The notes: a model not told the origin generated them from the letters alone. A DNA stretch of 13,402 nt from Kouleothrix aurantiaca (GCA_001399705.1 LJCR01000023.1:1-13402), one strand, 5' to 3'. Numbered from the stretch's first letter, positions 1 to 6,432 are shown. Numbers and translations: made by a program.

Positions 1-1923
1 GCCGAGCATCAGCACCAGTGCGCCTGATTCGAGCATTTGAGCGGCCTGGCGGTTGTGCTGGAAACGGCGGATACAAACTGCCAGCGCCAGCATGTACAGC
101 CCGCCCGGCAGCACAAACCACTGCGGTTCGCGGAAGCCCCAGTCGTAGATCTGGCACAGCCCGGCCAGCACCAGCGCGCCCGCCGCCGCGTAGGCATATT
201 CGCTTCTGCGCTGCTGCGCGGCCGTGGTGGCAAATACCAGTGCCAGCGTTGCCAGCGCGAACGTCAGCGGCGGCAGGCTGCTACGCTCGAACTGGCTACT
301 TGCCAGCGCTGCCGTCAGCAGCACACCCGCCGCCAGCGGGCCATAGCTCAGTGGCGCGCCCCACACTGCCAGGGGCGAGTCGCCTGCCTGCCGGGATCGC
401 ACGAAATCGAGCCCCCAGCCAAGCAGGCAGAGCGCCAGCGCCTCGGCCACGCCCCAGGCCATGCTCCAGCGCGGGTCGAGCCCAAAGAAGCGATGCGCTG
501 CAGCCAGCGCAATTCCCACGAACACGAGCGCGCTCCAGGCTGCAATGTCGTTGCGGCGCAGCGTGGCCCAGAGCGCCAGCAGCGCGGCCAGCCCAAAGCC
601 AGCGATTGCCAGCACGTCGTCGGCGCGCGAGGCAATCATCAGCGCGGCAGTGCCGCTGATAAACGCAACCACGCCGGCCGGCTGGATGCTCTTTATGTCG
701 GGCGCGGCGCGAAATGGTGTGCCGCGCGCGGCCCACAGTGCCAGCAGGCCCTGGAACCATGCCGCGCCCAGCAAAATCAGCGCCGAGCCGGCCGGACGAC
801 CATCGGGCAGCAGCCAGCCTGCGCCGCTGAGCAGCGCCATGTCGAGCGCGAGCAGCGCGGGCAGGGTCGCCCAGCGCCGTCGGTAGAGCCAGCGCGCCAG
901 CGTGTAGAGCGCCAGCATCGCCGCCCAGGTCAGCGTGGCGGCGCGCGCGTCCCTGAAGGTAGGTAAGAACGCGAAGGTCAGCAGCGCGTAGCCCACGATT
1001 TCGTAAGGCGGGGCGTAGCGCGCCGCCACGCGGCGCAGGCCTTGCCCAAGCACCACAAAGCCCAGCGTCAGCGCGCAGATGATCAGGCCGAAGTATTCAG
1101 ATTCGGGCTGCCAGCCGATGAAAAAGCCGCGCTCGGCGGCCAGCAGCGTCGCGACAATCATCAGCGGTAGGAGCCGGCCAGCCAGCGTCACGCAGCTCCG
1201 CCACCAGTCGTAGAGCGCGTTCACCCCAGCGTCACGCCAGCTCACCACAGGAACGGCCAGGTTCACGCCGGCCGGATCGAGGGTCTGCGTGTGCGCGAGG
1301 GCGCGGCTGAGCAGCGGGAGCGCGACGAAGGTCAGCGCGGCGCTGAAAACGATGCGCGCGATCACAACCGGGCGCGGAAACAGCGTCGCGATCGTGGTCA
1401 GGCCGACGATGTTCCACAGCGCGCTGCCCAGGACGATCCCATACGCGGCTTCCGGCGCGCGCGTCCGGCTGCATGCGCCCTCGCTCGTGACCGCCGCGCA
1501 GTTTGCGCAGAGATTAAGCGGCGCGCCAAGCACCGCGCCGAGCAGCACTCCGCCAAAGCCGCGCCGCCCCAGCGCTCGCTCGACCGCGGGCGCCGTCAGC
1601 AGCAGCGAAAGCGCCGCCCCGCCGATTGCGAGGCCAAAGGTCATCCCAAGAAGATTGGCGCGCCAGAAGTTCAGCGCCGTCAAGGCGATCGCCAGGCCGG
1701 CCGGCGCGTCCGGTGCCACCTCCCAGCGATCCGAAAAGCTGATCGGGACGGCCCCCTCCGGTCGCCAGGACGACTGCACCGCGGCGACTTTGGCATACTC
1801 CGCGGGCAGCCGGCTGCCGAGCAGAAACAGCGCGAGCAGAAAGAGCAGCAAACATGCCTTGAGCGCGGCCTGATTTTGTCGGGTGAGGTCACGCCGCAGG
1901 CGCGACAGCGAAGCAACCGTCAT
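1..1923 (-). CDS. Large multi-pass membrane protein with permease-like N-terminal half (3' end outside window)
   Basis: The minus-strand frame stays open from an ATG at 1923 to position 1, giving at least 641 residues with no stop in the window. A G-rich stretch (GGTGGGGG) lies about 6 nt before the ATG. The N-terminus is basic, then a first membrane segment spans about residues 21-36. Further segments surround a conserved-looking LGAPLNLCANCAA motif (CxxC cysteines at about 139 and 142) followed by a second amphipathic repeat (GIVLGSALWNIVGLTT, about 162-177). That arrangement resembles the DUF318/ArsP_1 permease family. From about residue 230 to the edge the protein is a long run of Ala/Leu/Trp-rich segments, ten or more helices, of a kind I cannot assign. 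It may therefore be a permease fused to a large membrane domain. The substrate is unknown. The permease call rests on remembered motif shape, not a search. Confidence 0.8.
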   Translation of the reverse strand, partial: MTVASLSRLRRDLTRQNQAALKACLLLFLLALFLLGSRLPAEYAKVAAVQSSWRPEGAVPISFSDRWEVAPDAPAGLAIALTALNFWRANLLGMTFGLAIGGAALSLLLTAPAVERALGRRGFGGVLLGAVLGAPLNLCANCAAVTSEGACSRTRAPEAAYGIVLGSALWNIVGLTTIATLFPRPVVIARIVFSAALTFVALPLLSRALAHTQTLDPAGVNLAVPVVSWRDAGVNALYDWWRSCVTLAGRLLPLMIVATLLAAERGFFIGWQPESEYFGLIICALTLGFVVLGQGLRRVAARYAPPYEIVGYALLTFAFLPTFRDARAATLTWAAMLALYTLARWLYRRRWATLPALLALDMALLSGAGWLLPDGRPAGSALILLGAAWFQGLLALWAARGTPFRAAPDIKSIQPAGVVAFISGTAALMIASRADDVLAIAGFGLAALLALWATLRRNDIAAWSALVFVGIALAAAHRFFGLDPRWSMAWGVAEALALCLLGWGLDFVRSRQAGDSPLAVWGAPLSYGPLAAGVLLTAALASSQFERSSLPPLTFALATLALVFATTAAQQRRSEYAYAAAGALVLAGLCQIYDWGFREPQWFVLPGGLYMLALAVCIRRFQHNRQAAQMLESGALVLMLG

Positions 1924-2210
1924 ACACACCCCCACCGGTCATAGCGATCGCCACGGCACATATCGTGCGTGGTATGCAGAGTGTACCAGCAGATCGACCC
2001 AGCAAGCGTTGCGGAAGCTCGGCAAAATGAAAACAAGTCACGAGGGCATGCGTCCGATCCTGATCGGACGCATGCCCTTACCGACGATTCGTATGATACA
2101 CCTAACGCTCGTGTTGGCGGCACACGAGACGCGGCGAGGATACGTCCGTGAACAGGCTGCTGCTTCCAGCTTCCGGCTGCTGGCTCGTGGAGCTGCGGGG
2201 CCAGTCGGCG
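1924..2210. other. Intergenic region with a long perfect palindrome
   Basis: No gene is supported here. The stretch separates the membrane gene start at 1923 from the stop of the RHH gene at 2211. Its notable content is the inverted repeat at 2043-2078, listed separately. Short open frames on both strands have no ribosome binding site or recognisable sequence. Confidence 0.6.
2043..2078. repeat. Perfect 17-bp inverted repeat (palindrome)
   Basis: The left arm 2043-2059 (agggcatgcgtccgatc) is the exact reverse complement of 2062-2078, with only CT between. As a hairpin it gives a 16-bp stem with a 4-nt loop. No T-run follows on either strand, so it is not a classic intrinsic terminator. It sits between the RHH gene end and the membrane gene start, both minus strand. 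It could be a rho-independent element lacking a U-tract, a dimeric regulator site or a recombination site. Confidence 0.8.
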
Positions 2211-2591
2211 TCAGGCGACGTCCTGGGGAGGATGCGGCGGCGCACTCGATGGTTCGCCCGCCGGAGAGGCGACCTGATCCAGCGCATCGAGGCGCGCGCG
2301 GAGCACTTCCTCGATAATCGCGCGCACGGTCACCCGCTTTCCACGGCGTGCCTGCTGATCGAGGGCAAAGCCCTTGACTCGCAGCAGCAGATCCGAGTCC
2401 AGGCGTATGACCCGGAGATCCTTAGCCGTCAACGGCTCGCGCGGAATTTCCAGGTCGGGGCGCTCCAAAAACGCGCGCAGCGCATCCTCGATAATGCCGG
2501 CCGGCGCTCCTCGGGCCTGGGCGCGCTGGACTAATGCGCGATCGATGGCGACTGTTCTCGTGTGCCTGGCAGAGGCAGGTTGCGTTTGCAT
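2211..2591 (-). CDS. Two-module ribbon-helix-helix-like DNA-binding protein, paralog A
   Basis: 126 residues from ATG at 2591; a longer upstream frame exists but its extension is low-complexity. Residues about 12-45 (RTVAIDRALVQRAQARGAP, then IIEDALRAFLE) fit an RHH beta-strand plus two helices. A second RHH-like module follows at about 60-103 (RLDSDLLLRVKGFALD, then RAIIEEVLRARLDAL). The last 20 residues are a Pro/Ser-rich tail. RHH proteins usually work as dimers that repress their own operon, often as antitoxins or plasmid regulators; two modules in one chain could act as a built-in pseudodimer. No toxin-like partner is visible. A TATACT -10-like box lies at 2628-2633. The next gene upstream on the same strand, at 2733-3092, is a diverged paralog. 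Fold assignment is by pattern only. Confidence 0.8.
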   Translation of the reverse strand: MQTQPASARHTRTVAIDRALVQRAQARGAPAGIIEDALRAFLERPDLEIPREPLTAKDLRVIRLDSDLLLRVKGFALDQQARRGKRVTVRAIIEEVLRARLDALDQVASPAGEPSSAPPHPPQDVA

Positions 2592-2627
2592 GGTCACCAG
2601 CGGTACTGTGTGCGGTGAAGCTGCTCT

Positions 2628-2633
2628 AGTATA
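2628..2633 (-). promoter_or_regulatory. Candidate -10 box for RHH gene A
   Basis: TATACT on the minus strand, 36 nt upstream of the ATG at 2591. No clear -35 hexamer is visible. The same hexamer occurs at 3118-3123 ahead of the paralogous gene, which supports shared regulation. Confidence 0.4.
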
Positions 2634-2732
2634 CCAAAGAAGCCGGGGCGCGTGTGCGCCCCCGCATCTTGCCGACGCCGCCCGGCCAGCATGCATGCCT
2701 GGCTCCGAATTATGCCTGAGCGCAGCGCGGAT

Positions 2733-3092
2733 CTAACCGCGGGACTCCGCGTCACGCGCGTCCAGGTAGGCGCGGACGATCTCTTCGATAACCGCTCGCT
2801 GTGAAACACGCCTCCCCCGCTCCACCTCTCGATCGAGCGCGAACCACTTTACGGCCATGATGAGTTGCCGATCGACCGAAGTAGTGCCGACGGTTTCTCT
2901 GAGCACCGTACTTCGCGGCACCGCCGTGTCGGGGGCCGCAAAAAAAGCGCGGAGGGCCTGCTCTACCACCTCGGTCTGGCTTCCGTACGGCGCACAGCGC
3001 CTTAGAAGCGCCTGGTCAAGCGCGACGTTGATTCGACGCGTTGGGGCACTCGTCCCAGCACCTGGTTTCTGTTGAGCGAGATCGTCGTTCAT
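2733..3092 (-). CDS. Two-module ribbon-helix-helix-like DNA-binding protein, paralog B
   Basis: 119 residues from ATG at 3092. It shares the layout of the protein at 2211-2591: a variable N-terminus, a first RHH-like module (RINVALDQALLRRCAPYGSQ, then VVEQALRAFFA), a linker with a conserved acidic/Pro segment, and a second module (SVDRQLIMAVKWFALDREVE, then RAVIEEIVRAYLDAR). The two proteins clearly arose by tandem duplication and have diverged strongly. A likely role is DNA binding and autorepression. The upstream region 3118-3316 holds a promoter candidate and repeated TGCGAAAAAT motifs that would suit an RHH operator. The ATG lacks a strong Shine-Dalgarno sequence. Partner genes or a toxin are not seen. 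Confidence 0.8.
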   Translation of the reverse strand: MNDDLAQQKPGAGTSAPTRRINVALDQALLRRCAPYGSQTEVVEQALRAFFAAPDTAVPRSTVLRETVGTTSVDRQLIMAVKWFALDREVERGRRVSQRAVIEEIVRAYLDARDAESRG

Positions 3093-3117
3093 AGCGGATC
3101 GCTTTGTCTGCCACAGC

Positions 3118-3148
3118 AGTATACTACCGCTTGCGCTTCCGATGTAAA
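3118..3148 (-). promoter_or_regulatory. Candidate promoter of RHH gene B
   Basis: On the minus strand TTTACA (3148-3143) and TAGTAT (3126-3121) are 16 nt apart, about 30 nt before the ATG at 3092. An overlapping TATACT lies at 3123-3118. The assignment is by consensus match only. Confidence 0.45.
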
Positions 3149-3168
3149 GATAGAAGGGCGTTTTATAT

Positions 3169-3316
3169 CGCTTGGTGCGAACGGAGGAATCGGGGAGATC
3201 GCGCATCCAAACTGCCTTCTCGCGTTCCCCTCATCGCCACGGCGCAGGCGCTTTGATGCGAAAAATATACCGCTCGGTGCGAAAAATTGCAGAATTATAT
3301 GTTTCATGCGAAAAAT
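3169..3316. repeat. Direct repeats of TGCGAAAAAT upstream of the RHH genes
   Basis: TGCGAAAAAT occurs exactly at 3257-3266, 3278-3287 and 3307-3316. A partial copy (TGCGAA) sits at 3176-3181. Most copies are preceded by a CGCTT-like block, so the unit is about 16-18 bp. They lie directly upstream of the RHH gene starting at 3092. Repeated sites of this size are typical operators for RHH repressors, or iterons. The stretch holds no gene. Confidence 0.65.
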
Positions 3317-3424
3317 CGCGGGCATCAGACTGTCCTCGAACCCTCACCGGCGCGCCGAAACGCTTATACGTTGCGGTCGAGCAGCTTGGCTTTGATCTCA
3401 TCAAGCAGTGTCCAGATCAAAAAG

Positions 3425-3460
3425 AAAGGCCATCTGGGACAATGCCCAGATGGCCTTTTT
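3425..3460 (-). terminator. Intrinsic terminator of rnpB (works in both directions by sequence)
   Basis: An 11-bp perfect stem (3428-3438 with 3445-3455), loop ACAATG, is extended by A/T pairs. On the minus strand it is followed by a T-rich run (TTTCTTTTTG); on the plus strand by TTTTT. It directly follows the 3' end of the RNase P RNA at 3461. Confidence 0.9.
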
Positions 3461-3903
3461 GGTGCTATGGAATGCCCCCGATTCTGTCACGGACCATCAT
3501 CTCTCTGCCCACGGGCGACCCGCGGACGCCGTTCCTAGCTTGCGCGGTGTTACCGCGCCTCGCCGTCGCGGCGGCGGCCGGACCAAACTCTCTGGTGCAA
3601 ACGCCTTGCGGCTCCCAGAGGGCGCCTGGCCCACCGGCCTTGCTGCTCTCACCAGCGCAGTCCCCTAGCCGTCGGCATTGCTGCCGGCGCTGTCGGGCGC
3701 TTACCCCGACTGTTTCAGTCCTGACCTGAGCCCGAGGGCCATCGGCCGGAACGTTCTTTCTGTTGGCGTCTTACGTCGCCGGGCACTCGCGCGCCGGCGC
3801 CCTCCCTTGCTGTTTCAGGAGGTAGTGTTCCAGCTCGTATGAGCTGGGCGAGCAGTCGGGAAGTTCCTCTGGCGCGCTGGCCAGCGATGGTCTACCATGC
3901 ACC
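3461..3903 (-). ncRNA. rnpB: RNase P RNA (M1 RNA), divergent
   Basis: This is the catalytic RNA that removes tRNA 5' leaders. Landmarks in order on the minus strand: a P1 5' strand (GGTGC...TGG from 3903) pairing with CCATAGCACC at 3470-3461; GAGGAAC at 3869-3863 at the place of the conserved P4 5' strand; CAACAGAAAG; CCGATGGCCC; a CAGGT...GGGTAAGCGC block matching the P11/J11-12 region; AGCAAGGCC; and GATGATGGTCC then GACAGAATCGGGGG near the 3' end (3488-3475). The 443-nt length is normal for the bacterial class. The usual GAGGAAAGTCC is changed to GAGGAACTTCC and the usual GACAGAACCCGGCTTA to GACAGAATCGGGGG. CCCGA and TCGGG still pair, so P4 seems to be rebuilt, not lost. It lies 5' to 3' with the tRNA array on the same strand. 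Ends are set from the P1 pairing. Confidence 0.9.
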
Positions 3904-4023
3904 CTGCGCGTTTAACACCGTACTGCGGTGTCGATAGCTGTCGATGGTCGGGCGTCAAGGAGTTGCACCTTGGACTGCGGTTTATAAGACGGCCGTGTTC
4001 CTGTTACACTAACGCCCGAGGTA

Positions 4024-4046
4024 GCTCCCGTCATAGCGGCGGGAGC
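4024..4046 (-). terminator. Possible terminator hairpin overlapping a stop codon
   Basis: Inverted repeat GCTCCCG (4024-4030) with CGGGAGC (4040-4046) and a 9-nt loop that contains the TGA stop of the broken gene at 4031-4341. No T-run follows, so it may only be a weak terminator or a structure protecting the 3' end. Confidence 0.35.
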
Positions 4047-4341
4047 CGGAGGTCGCCGTGGTGCGCGTGGATACGCACCGCAGCTTTGCGCATATTGGCC
4101 TCTGCCCGGTCGAACCGGAGGCCGGCGAGTTGCTCCAGCGCGGTTGCCGCCAGCGGATGGCGCTCAGCAGATCGCTCTTCTGGGGGTCGCGCGCAGCCAC
4201 CGTTTGAGGTACGTGGCTTGCTCCGCGACGATGTCGGCGCCGAACAAGGTATTGGGGAAGGAGGTGGGGGATCTCAGCGAAGCTCAGCGCGGCCATCAAG
4301 CGCTGGTAGGCGGCGTACCCGCTATCGTCGGTCGTGTCCAT
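4031..4341 (-). pseudogene. Small gene of unknown function, broken by two frameshifts in C-runs
   Basis: An ATG at 4341 has GAGG about 7 nt upstream. The frame begins MDTTDDSGYAAYQRLMAALS and runs through EIPHLLP. After the CCCC run near 4250 a second frame continues as NTLFGADIVAEQATYLKRWL. After the CCCCC run near 4192 a third frame continues as EERSAERHPLAATALEQL and ends at a TGA at 4031-4033. Each switch needs one surplus C. Joined, the product would be about 102 residues, largely helical and charged. The family is not recognised. Two single-base changes in C homopolymers could be sequencing errors as easily as true decay. It sits between rnpB and the T-arm repeats on the same strand. 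Confidence 0.6.
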
Positions 4342-4368
4342 CGCGGCCTCACTGGGGTCATCAGGCGG

Positions 4369-4502
4369 TGTCTTGTCCCGTTAAACGAGCGGGGCCATAG
4401 CCCCGCCGGCGGCTCGAACGCCGATCTCCGCAGCGGGAAGTGTCCTATCCAGTTAAACGAGCGGGGCCGCGACCCCGCCGGCGGCTCGAACGCCGATCTC
4501 CT
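4369..4502 (-). repeat. Two tandem 72-bp units with a T-arm mimic and a GC hairpin
   Basis: Copy 1 is 4369-4440 and copy 2 is 4441-4502, nearly identical over 49 bp from TTAAACGAGC onward. On the minus strand each unit reads CGGCG TTCGAGC CGCCG (4423-4407 and 4495-4479), a perfect canonical tRNA T-stem and loop. A hairpin of 6-7 GC pairs follows (GCGGGGC TATG GCCCCGC in copy 1, 4406-4389), then TCGTTTAAC. No D-arm or anticodon arm accompanies them. They lie immediately 3' of tRNA-Val. They may be repeated tRNA 3' fragments, terminators or processing signals. Confidence 0.8.
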
Positions 4503-4507
4503 CCCTG

Positions 4508-4583
4508 TGGTACCGGCGGCCAGACTCGAACTGGCCTCAGACCGCTGTGTAAAAGCGGCGCATGACCTCTCTGCCACGCCGGC
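4508..4583 (-). tRNA. tRNA-Val(TAC)
   Basis: Acceptor GCCGGCG pairs with CGCCGGT, leaving a G1-T72 wobble; A73 and CCA are encoded. Anticodon stem CCGCT/AGCGG, loop TTTACAC, anticodon TAC. The T-loop is canonical TTCGAGT and the D-loop keeps GG. It is the last tRNA of the array in the direction of transcription. Confidence 0.93.
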
Positions 4584-4587
4584 GTGT

Positions 4588-4670
4588 CACCCCGGCCAGA
4601 CTCGAACTGGCACCGATCCGGTGTTCCTGGCGTCCGCCCGGTTATCCAGCGCGCTAGCTCGTCCATGACA
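4588..4670 (-). pseudogene. Decayed tRNA with intact T-arm
   Basis: A T-arm GCCAG TTCGAGT CTGGC (4611-4595) is followed by CGGGGTG and ACAC where acceptor, A73 and CCA should be. A D-loop-like CTGGATAA lies upstream. No matching 5' acceptor strand or proper anticodon arm can be drawn, so I regard it as a remnant. Confidence 0.55.
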
Positions 4671-4964
4671 TCGCGGACGTCGATGCCGCGAGCCGAATGC
4701 TGGGCGCCAGGCCACCAGATCTTTTACTCCGCTCTCCGCGGAGCGCTCTGCCGTTTGCGCTACGAGGTGATGTCGAGCGGCGCCACCGCGGCACCGCCAA
4801 AGAATGCGAGCGATCGAGCTTACACGGTTTTGAATTTTGGCTTCAAATGGCCCTAAACGAGCAAGTTGCATGGGAAAATCGCTTTTCCACTGCCTCCCAC
4901 ATCATGATGAGAAACGGGCTCGGTTCGCGACACGTTTAGAGCCTTATTCCGCGGTACAGTGAGA
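4671..4964. other. Gene-poor stretch with a possible tRNA D-arm remnant and a promoter-like block
   Basis: The minus strand around 4770-4746 reads TAGCGCAAACGGCAGAGCG, a good tRNA D-arm match, but the rest of a tRNA cannot be folded. At 4818-4850 lies a promoter-like block shared with the region ahead of tRNA-Gly(TCC) at 5906. No protein gene is supported. Confidence 0.4.
4818..4850 (-). promoter_or_regulatory. Promoter-like block, copy 1 (shared with 5985-6018)
   Basis: The plus-strand blocks GCTTACACGGTTTT (4818-4831) and GGCTTCAAATGG (4839-4850) recur at 5985-5998 and 6007-6018 with nearly the same spacing. Read on the minus strand, the block ends in CCGTGTAAGC, where TGTAAG could be a -10 element. 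Confidence 0.45.
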
Positions 4965-5030
4965 CCAACAAGTAACTTGAACGGGATCAACAAGTAATTT
5001 GAATTAGGCCAATAAGAAACTTGATCCAGT
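4965..5030. repeat. Repeat cluster A: three 22-bp direct repeats
   Basis: Units start at 4965, 4987 and 5009, exactly 22 bp apart, with the shared core CAAcAAGtAAcTTGA. The cluster lies about 110-175 bp upstream of the plus-strand gene at 5139. Exact two-turn phasing suggests adjacent protein binding sites on one DNA face. Confidence 0.8.
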
Positions 5031-5138
5031 AACCCGCTCAACCTGCTATCCTGTGACTCAGTTGTTTGCTGTTGCGATGCTGCACAGGAGACAGCGGCGT
5101 ATGATATGCTCATACTGACGATCTCTGTGAGGACTGCT

Positions 5139-5693
5139 ATGCAGCGGACAGCATCTATCCCCGTCACACTTCGCGAGGAAACAGAGTACGGGACGCGCAT
5201 CACAATCAGCTCATACTTTGGTGGAATCGAGGTCATGCATCACGAGCGCGGACCCGAGTACGGCTGGTTCTGGCGCATCAACCGCCCGGAGTTGCCCGCC
5301 TACCACCGCGACTGGCACGACCACTCCGCGCTCACCGACACCGTGTGTGAGACCGAGTACGATGCGCTTGCGACCGCGGTGATGTATCTTTTGCGCGTGC
5401 TGGCAGCGCATGATCAGACCGCCGATCTGGTCGCTGCTCTGGAAGAGGCATTGGAGCAGACCGGCGTTCGCCTTCCGCCGATCGACCCGCCGCGCATCCT
5501 CGACCTGAACGAGCGCCTGGAGCGCATCTGCGCCGGCATTGGTACGGCGCGGGCCACTCCGCCCCCTGAGGTCAGCGCTGCGCTAGCGACGCTCGCGACA
5601 CTCGCCGACGATCTGCCGGCACACCTGGCCGCGCGCCAGGTCGCCGCGCTGGAGATCCTGCGCCAGCATCTCGGGGTCGCGCCGGAGCGCTAG
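5139..5693 (+). CDS. Orphan protein of unknown function
   Basis: 184 residues, the only convincing plus-strand gene in the window. I chose ATG 5139 because GAGGA lies 6 nt upstream; an earlier in-frame ATG at 5106 has a poorer context. A TATGAT box at 5099-5104 could be the -10. The N-terminal third is mixed beta-like with aromatic residues (SSYFGGIEVMHHERG, EYGWFWRIN). The middle is His-rich (YHRDWHDHS). The C-terminal two thirds are Ala/Leu-rich helices with possible coiled-coil character. No family is recognised. It runs against the array and its stop overlaps the stop of the convergent fragment at 5690-5878 through a shared CTAG. Repeat cluster A lies upstream and may regulate it. Confidence 0.75.
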   Translation: MQRTASIPVTLREETEYGTRITISSYFGGIEVMHHERGPEYGWFWRINRPELPAYHRDWHDHSALTDTVCETEYDALATAVMYLLRVLAAHDQTADLVAALEEALEQTGVRLPPIDPPRILDLNERLERICAGIGTARATPPPEVSAALATLATLADDLPAHLAARQVAALEILRQHLGVAPER

Positions 5694-5878
5694 CCGCCGC
5701 ATCTTGCCCCGCCGAGCAGCGCGTCTAGCTCTCGCAGCCGCTCGGCGTCTTCAACGCGCGGCAGGAAGCCCAGCCCGAAGTCGCCGACCTGGATCAGCGT
5801 CTCGCCTGGCGCGGTGTGCTGCCTGAGATGCTGCGCCACCGCCTTGAAGCGGCCGTGCAGGTCGCCAATGCAGCGCAT
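5690..5878 (-). pseudogene. Truncated metallophosphoesterase (N-terminal 62 residues)
   Basis: ATG at 5878 with AGGAG about 10 nt upstream. The product starts MRCIGDLHGRFKAVAQHLRQ and contains VGDFG: the GDxHG and GDxx metal-binding motifs of calcineurin-like phosphoesterases. The frame stops after 62 residues, well before the GNHE and distal His motifs of a full domain of about 200 residues. It is therefore a truncated gene or a fragment that cannot be catalytic alone. It ends tail-to-tail with the plus-strand gene at 5139-5693, sharing CTAG. The start lies about 28 nt downstream of tRNA-Gly(TCC), so it could be cotranscribed with it. Confidence 0.75.
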
Positions 5879-5905
5879 AATGAATGGTGCTCCTGGATGT
5901 TCTCT

Positions 5906-5979
5906 TGGTGCCGTCGACCAGGATCGAACTGGTGAAACCTGCTTGGAAAGCAGGCACGTTACCGCTACGTCACGACGGC
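5906..5979 (-). tRNA. tRNA-Gly(TCC), first copy
   Basis: Acceptor GCCGTCG/CGACGGC, A73, CCA encoded. Anticodon stem CCTGC/GCAGG, loop TTTCCAA. T-loop canonical TTCGATC; the short D-loop keeps GG. The second copy of the same anticodon, at 11390-11466, has the altered elbow. A TGTAAG box ends 6 nt before the 5' end. Confidence 0.95.
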
Positions 5980-5984
5980 GAGTT

Positions 5985-6018
5985 GCTTACACGGTTTTCG
6001 TGCGATGGCTTCGCATGG
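5985..6018 (-). promoter_or_regulatory. Promoter-like block ahead of tRNA-Gly(TCC)
   Basis: GCTTACACGGTTTT (5985-5998) and GGCTTCGCATGG (6007-6018) match the block at 4818-4850. On the minus strand TGTAAG ends 6 nt before the tRNA, which would place the transcript start at the tRNA 5' nucleotide. The inner element TGCGAAGCCAT also occurs near 6800. Confidence 0.5.
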
Positions 6019-6107
6019 CTGCGAACGGCCGTGTTCGAGAACAGTCCGGCCACACCCCCGCGCACGTCCGGCCAGAAATGACTGCGTCAGAAGTAAAACG
6101 ATCACCG

Positions 6108-6219
6108 CATTACAATACCTTCCCACGAGTTCACAAAAAAACCTGTACGTATCTTTACAATAAACCTTGCACCAGTTCTCAAATAACTCCGCACCAGTTT
6201 ACAAGAAAACCTGCACCGG
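6108..6219. repeat. Repeat cluster B: four to five direct repeats of about 22 bp
   Basis: Units start at 6130, 6154, 6176 and 6198 (periods 24, 22, 22), with consensus TTTACAAnAAAACCTGCACC; a weaker unit starts at 6108. On the minus strand the core reads GGTGCAGGTTTTCTTGTAAA. It lies 130-240 bp upstream of tRNA-Gly(TCC) in an AT-rich stretch. Confidence 0.75.
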
Positions 6220-6432
6220 ACAGTCAGGGCGATGATGTTCGCTTTTTGTTTGCATCTGGGAAAAGATGTCAACCAAAAGGCTACACCGTTCCGACAAATC
6301 ATCCTTTAACACTTGTCGCTTTGTTACGAACCCCTCGATTCTGTGCAAATAGCGGTAAATAAGCTATTTTAGACCTGACGCAACACAACGGATGTAAATA
6401 TTTGAGCTGTTTATGTCGCACAACAACACATA

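Noticed and set aside
37..966. 309-codon plus-strand open frame
   Set aside because: It is Gln/Arg/Ala-rich and antisense to a clearly hydrophobic membrane protein frame, so it is a shadow.
3364..3411. Protein-like tail TLLDEIKAKLLDRNV on the minus strand
   Set aside because: It looks like the end of a real protein, but the frame upstream runs through the rnpB terminator and hits a stop at 3487; only a chance or very old fragment.
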